Assembly: GCF_002741985.1 (NCBI RefSeq)
Contig: NZ_APHW01000036.1
Location: forward strand, 27,765 to 91,764
Direction of reading: 5' to 3'
DNA: 64,000 bases
DNA from: Vibrio rotiferianus CAIM 577 = LMG 21460
GTDB taxonomy: Bacteria > Pseudomonadota > Gammaproteobacteria > Enterobacterales > Vibrionaceae
Of this stretch, positions 59,139 through 64,000 are shown one piece after another. Under the pieces are notes generated by a model. The model did not search any database. It was not told the origin of the DNA and was given only the letters and a program-made list of their open reading frames with translations. Position numbers and translations under genes: made by a program. How positions within the stretch are numbered: position 1 is the first letter of the stretch; every line of letters starts with the position of its first letter.

Positions 59139-59762
59139 ATGAATGACCTGCCTTATCTGATTCCTGCCCAGCCCACTCAATTTGAAGAAGAGATCAAAAA
59201 GAGTGTCTTTATTACTTACTTAGCTCATACGCCCAGCGTGGAAGCTGCGAAGGCATTCGTTGAGCAGATCAAAACCAAACACTCTGATGCAAGGCATAAC
59301 TGCTGGGGATTTGTTGCTGGTCGACCAGAAGATTCGATGAAGTGGGGCTTTAGTGATGATGGAGAGCCATCAGGGACGGCTGGTAAACCGATCCTCGCTC
59401 AGCTGTCTGGCTCTGGAGTTGGTGAGATCACCGCGGTGGTTACTCGATATTCTGGCGGCATCAAGCTTGGTACGGGTGGTTTGGTCAAAGCTTATGGTGG
59501 TGGTGTGCAACAAGCGCTCAAGCTGCTTCAAACAATTGAGAAAAAAATAACCACAAAACTCCGACTAGAGTTAGACTATGGGTTTATGCCTATCGCACAG
59601 TCACTCATGCCCCAGTTTGGCGCGGTTGAAGTGGATGCTGAATACAGCGATCAGGTGGTATTAGTGGTGGAAATTGAGCTACGTGAAGTGAGCGCGTTTA
59701 CCCAAGCTATCATCAACAAAAGTGGTGCAAAGGCAGTTGTCACCCCACTAGACGGACAATAA
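59139..59762 (+). CDS. yigZ: YigZ, IMPACT/UPF0029 family protein
   Basis: A 207-residue cytoplasmic protein with the family signature DDGEPSGTAGKPILAQL near residues 73-90 and RYSGGIKLGTGGL after it. The exact role is unknown; the IMPACT family is linked to translation control in eukaryotes. Divergent from fadB, 46 bp before trkH. Confidence 0.93.
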   Translation: MNDLPYLIPAQPTQFEEEIKKSVFITYLAHTPSVEAAKAFVEQIKTKHSDARHNCWGFVAGRPEDSMKWGFSDDGEPSGTAGKPILAQLSGSGVGEITAVVTRYSGGIKLGTGGLVKAYGGGVQQALKLLQTIEKKITTKLRLELDYGFMPIAQSLMPQFGAVEVDAEYSDQVVLVVEIELREVSAFTQAIINKSGAKAVVTPLDGQ

Positions 59763-59808
59763 TGAAAAATAGGAAGCCACAGGGACAGCTTCGCTAGTCA
59801 ATCAATCC

Positions 59809-61266
59809 ATGCAATTTCGTTCAATTATTCGAATCGTCGGGCTATTGCTCGCGCTTTTTAGTGTCACAATGCTCGCACCAGCACTGGTAGCGCTTATCTA
59901 TCGGGATGGTGCCGGTGTACCATTTGTCACGACTTTCTTCGTGCTTTTATTGTGTGGTGGGATATGTTGGTTCCCAAACCGCAGGCACAAGCATGAGCTA
60001 AAAGCGCGTGATGGCTTTCTTATAGTGGTTCTTTTCTGGACCGTACTTGGTAGTGCAGGCTCTATCCCTTTTCTGATCTCAGATAATCCCAATATATCTG
60101 TGACTGATGCATTTTTTGAGTCTTTCTCTGCCTTAACGACTACTGGCGCGACGGTTATTGTCGGACTGGACGAACTACCAAAAGCGATTCTCTTTTATCG
60201 CCAGCTTCTACAGTGGTTTGGTGGTATGGGTATCATCGTATTGGCGGTAGCGATTCTTCCTGTTCTTGGTATCGGTGGTATGCAGCTGTATCGAGCTGAA
60301 ATACCGGGTCCAGTCAAAGACACTAAGATGACTCCACGTATTGCAGAAACAGCAAAAGCGCTGTGGTACATCTACTTAAGTTTGACCATCGCGTGTGCTG
60401 TGGCGTTTTGGTTGGCGGGCATGACGCCATTTGATGCCATTAGTCACAGCTTCTCAACCATTGCTATTGGTGGTTTCTCTACCCACGATGCCAGCATGGG
60501 CTATTTCGATAGCTATGCGATTAACATGATTACCGTTGTCTTCTTGTTGATTTCGGCATGTAACTACTCTTTGCACTTCGCCGCATTTGCGTCTGGCGGC
60601 GTGCATCCTAAATATTATTGGAAAGATCCAGAGTTCCGCGCCTTCATCTTTATACAAGTTGTCCTGTTTTTAGTGTGCTTCTTATTATTATTGAACCACC
60701 ACTCGTATGACTCGCCATATGACGCTTTTGACCAAGCGCTCTTCCAAACCGTGTCTATATCTACAACTGCAGGTTTTACAACGACCGGCTTTGCTGATTG
60801 GCCATTGTTCTTACCAGTGTTGCTATTGTTCTCTTCTTTTATAGGTGGCTGTGCTGGTTCGACAGGCGGCGGCATGAAAGTGATCCGTATTTTGCTACTG
60901 ACTTTACAAGGTGCGCGTGAGCTAAAGCGTTTGGTTCACCCGCGTGCGGTTTACACCATTAAAGTAGGTGGTAGTGCGCTACCGCAACGTGTCGTTGATG
61001 CGGTGTGGGGGTTCTTCTCTGCATATGCACTGGTATTTGTGGTTTGTATGTTGGGTTTGATTGCAACTGGGATGGACGAGCTAAGTGCGTTCTCGGCGGT
61101 GGCGGCGACTCTAAACAACCTCGGCCCAGGTTTGGGGGAAGTGGCACTTCACTTTGGTGACGTGAATGACAAAGCAAAATGGGTATTGATTGTTTCTATG
61201 CTGTTTGGCCGCTTGGAAATCTTTACCTTACTTATTCTACTTACGCCGACGTTTTGGCGTAGCTAA
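59809..61266 (+). CDS. trkH: potassium uptake protein TrkH
   Basis: A 485-residue inner-membrane potassium channel that works with TrkA. Four P-loop repeats are visible, for example LTTTGATVI, FSTIAIGGFSTHD, ISTTAGFTTTGF and ATLNNLGPGLGE. About ten membrane helices. Nine bases separate it from hemG. Confidence 0.97.
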   Translation: MQFRSIIRIVGLLLALFSVTMLAPALVALIYRDGAGVPFVTTFFVLLLCGGICWFPNRRHKHELKARDGFLIVVLFWTVLGSAGSIPFLISDNPNISVTDAFFESFSALTTTGATVIVGLDELPKAILFYRQLLQWFGGMGIIVLAVAILPVLGIGGMQLYRAEIPGPVKDTKMTPRIAETAKALWYIYLSLTIACAVAFWLAGMTPFDAISHSFSTIAIGGFSTHDASMGYFDSYAINMITVVFLLISACNYSLHFAAFASGGVHPKYYWKDPEFRAFIFIQVVLFLVCFLLLLNHHSYDSPYDAFDQALFQTVSISTTAGFTTTGFADWPLFLPVLLLFSSFIGGCAGSTGGGMKVIRILLLTLQGARELKRLVHPRAVYTIKVGGSALPQRVVDAVWGFFSAYALVFVVCMLGLIATGMDELSAFSAVAATLNNLGPGLGEVALHFGDVNDKAKWVLIVSMLFGRLEIFTLLILLTPTFWRS

Positions 61267-61275
61267 GGGGAAATC

Positions 61276-61803
61276 GTGGCAAAAGCGTTATTTCTATACT
61301 CTTCCCGTGAAGGGCAGACAAAAAAAATTCTCCACTATATAGATGAGCAACTACCAGACTTCGATTGTGAGCTGGTGGATTTACATAATGTAGAGACGAT
61401 TGATTTTAGCCTATACGACAGAGTACTGATTGGAGCTTCTATTCGTTATGGCCACCTTAATAAGAAGCTATACCAGTTTATTGAGCGAAACCTAGGTCAG
61501 CTAGAGCAAAGTAAAGTGGCGTTTTTCTGCGTAAACCTTACTGCTCGTAAAGAAGACCAAGGAAAGGATACGCCAGAAGGCAGCGCTTACATTCGCAAGT
61601 TCCTAATTAAGTCACCTTGGAAGCCAACGTTAATAGGTGTGTTCGCTGGTGCACTTTATTACCCACGTTATAGTTGGTTCGACAAAACCATGATCAAGTT
61701 TATTATGTCGATGACAGGTGGTGAAACCGATACAACCAAAGAAGTTGAATACACCAATTGGGAAAAAGTGGCTCTTTTCGCAGATAAATTCAAAGAACTG
61801 TAG
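61276..61803 (+). CDS. hemG: menaquinone-dependent protoporphyrinogen oxidase
   Basis: A 175-residue flavodoxin-like enzyme of heme synthesis. Start is GTG; AAGGGG lies about 7 bp upstream. The FMN loop SSREGQTKKI is at residues 9-18, the second loop is GASIRYGHLNK. Same direction as trkH and followed by the rRNA operon. Confidence 0.95.
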   Translation: MAKALFLYSSREGQTKKILHYIDEQLPDFDCELVDLHNVETIDFSLYDRVLIGASIRYGHLNKKLYQFIERNLGQLEQSKVAFFCVNLTARKEDQGKDTPEGSAYIRKFLIKSPWKPTLIGVFAGALYYPRYSWFDKTMIKFIMSMTGGETDTTKEVEYTNWEKVALFADKFKEL

Positions 61804-61882
61804 AAATAACGTGCTTTTTTGACTGCCTTTGATGGATTTTTGCTCGAACAATAAAAAAATCAAATAAAACGTCAAAAAGGGC

Positions 61883-61910
61883 TTGCCAATGTGATCGCAA
61901 TCTCTATAAT
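61883..61910 (+). promoter_or_regulatory. rRNA operon promoter P1
   Basis: TTGCCA (61883-61888) and perfect TATAAT (61905-61910), 16 bp apart, followed by a GC-rich discriminator GCCACC. AT-rich DNA upstream is a likely UP element. This is the usual arrangement of ribosomal promoters. Confidence 0.85.
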
Positions 61911-62009
61911 GCCACCTCGCTGACACGGCAACGCTTCGAAAGAAACGAGGTTGAGTTGGCAAGCCAATTAGCCAAGCGGAAACGCTTGAAAAAAGTTTGA
62001 AAAAAGTGA

Positions 62010-62037
62010 TTGACACTAAACTTTAACTCGCTAAAAT
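62010..62037 (+). promoter_or_regulatory. rRNA operon promoter P2
   Basis: TTGACA (62010-62015) and TAAAAT (62032-62037) with a 16-bp spacer, about 125 bp after P1. The sequence up to 62253 is the untranslated leader. Confidence 0.8.
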
Positions 62038-62070
62038 GGCCGTCCGATTTGAGCAAAGCTCAATAGGAAA

Positions 62071-62082
62071 GCTCTTTAACAA
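62071..62082 (+). promoter_or_regulatory. boxA antitermination site in the rRNA leader
   Basis: GCTCTTTAACAA is the boxA of rRNA antitermination, bound by NusB/NusE. A second copy is in the spacer at 63878-63889. Confidence 0.85.
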
Positions 62083-62253
62083 TATAGACCTATCAATCTG
62101 TGTGGGCACTCGTTGATGATAATCCAATTAGATACTTCGGTATCAAATTAGGTTTCAATGAAACGAAGTGACCATTGAGTCGAAAGACTCAGCACAGTCA
62201 ATTCAAACATTACTTATGTAATGTTCAGTATTCATTGAGCCGAACAAAGTCTT

Positions 62254-63807
<1,554 letters not shown>

Positions 63808-64000
63808 TACGATGATTATTCACGATGAGTGTCCACACAGATTGATAGTTCACAAGCGAAAGCTTGTAGCTAACATAGCTCTTTAACAATTTGGAAAGCT
63901 GACAAATCAACAATTTATTGTTGATTGTAAAGTTCTCAATGTTTGTCTTTAAGACAAACACCAATACAACACATTCAAGTGTTCTTGGCTTTTGTCTTAC
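63808..64000 (+). other. start of the 16S-23S spacer
   Basis: Contains a second boxA (63878-63889) and stem arms of rRNA processing. No tRNA gene is complete within the window; the spacer continues past its end. Confidence 0.8.

Overview
This window is the replication-origin region of chromosome I of a Vibrio. The 16S rRNA gene at the right edge has Vibrio-type variable regions, probably of the Harveyi clade. The gene order mnmG-oriC-mioC-mnmE-yidC-yidD-rnpA-rpmH and dnaA-dnaN-recF-gyrB, with atp, par and ilv operons nearby, is the normal Vibrio layout. Species cannot be fixed from the sequence alone.

Layout. (1) Positions 1-4753 are the right end of a visibly AT-rich genomic island. It carries a MobV/Pre-type relaxase-like gene, a noncoding block with short direct repeats and hairpins, a one-polypeptide restriction-modification enzyme (nuclease + N6-adenine methylase + target recognition), and a small basic coiled-coil protein. 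The island interrupts comM just before the codons for its Walker A motif, leaving an N-terminal comM fragment (4751-5398). (2) 5602-12142 is the ilvLGMEDA operon with leader peptide, attenuator and intact ilvG. (3) 12181-16145 holds the divergent punR/punC pair and a divergent solute-binding protein/permease pair. (4) 16231-24696 is glmU and the F1Fo ATP synthase operon atpIBEFHAGDC, on the minus strand. (5) 24886-29105 is mnmG-rsmG-parA-parB. (6) 29105-29575 is oriC, with DnaA boxes, three AT-rich 13-mers and dense GATC sites. (7) 29575-33966 is mioC, mnmE, yidC, yidD, rnpA and rpmH. (8) 34210-36482 is a complete polar amino-acid (cystine-like) ABC transporter lying between rpmH and dnaA. (9) 36913-43003 is dnaA-dnaN-recF-gyrB with DnaA boxes upstream. 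(10) 43021-44091 has a long imperfect palindrome and ibpA with a candidate heat-shock promoter and RNA thermometer. (11) 44230-51012 is avtA, malS, glyS and glyQ. (12) 51290-54188 has a yybP-ykoY manganese riboswitch and the Mn exporter mneA, two small unknown membrane proteins, tusA and a LysR regulator. (13) 54262-61803 is acuI, fadA, fadB, yigZ, trkH and hemG. (14) 61883 to the end is an rRNA operon with tandem promoters, 16S rRNA and the start of the spacer.

Most of the window is conserved housekeeping DNA. The least explained part is the island at the left end: a relaxase-like gene, a repeat/hairpin block that resembles a transfer or replication origin, and a restriction enzyme, placed inside a natural-transformation gene. 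Other signals worth study are the two competing structures in the manganese riboswitch leader, the nested palindrome after gyrB, and the ibpA leader. All coordinates and motifs were read by eye. Family assignments come from recalled family signatures, not from database searches.
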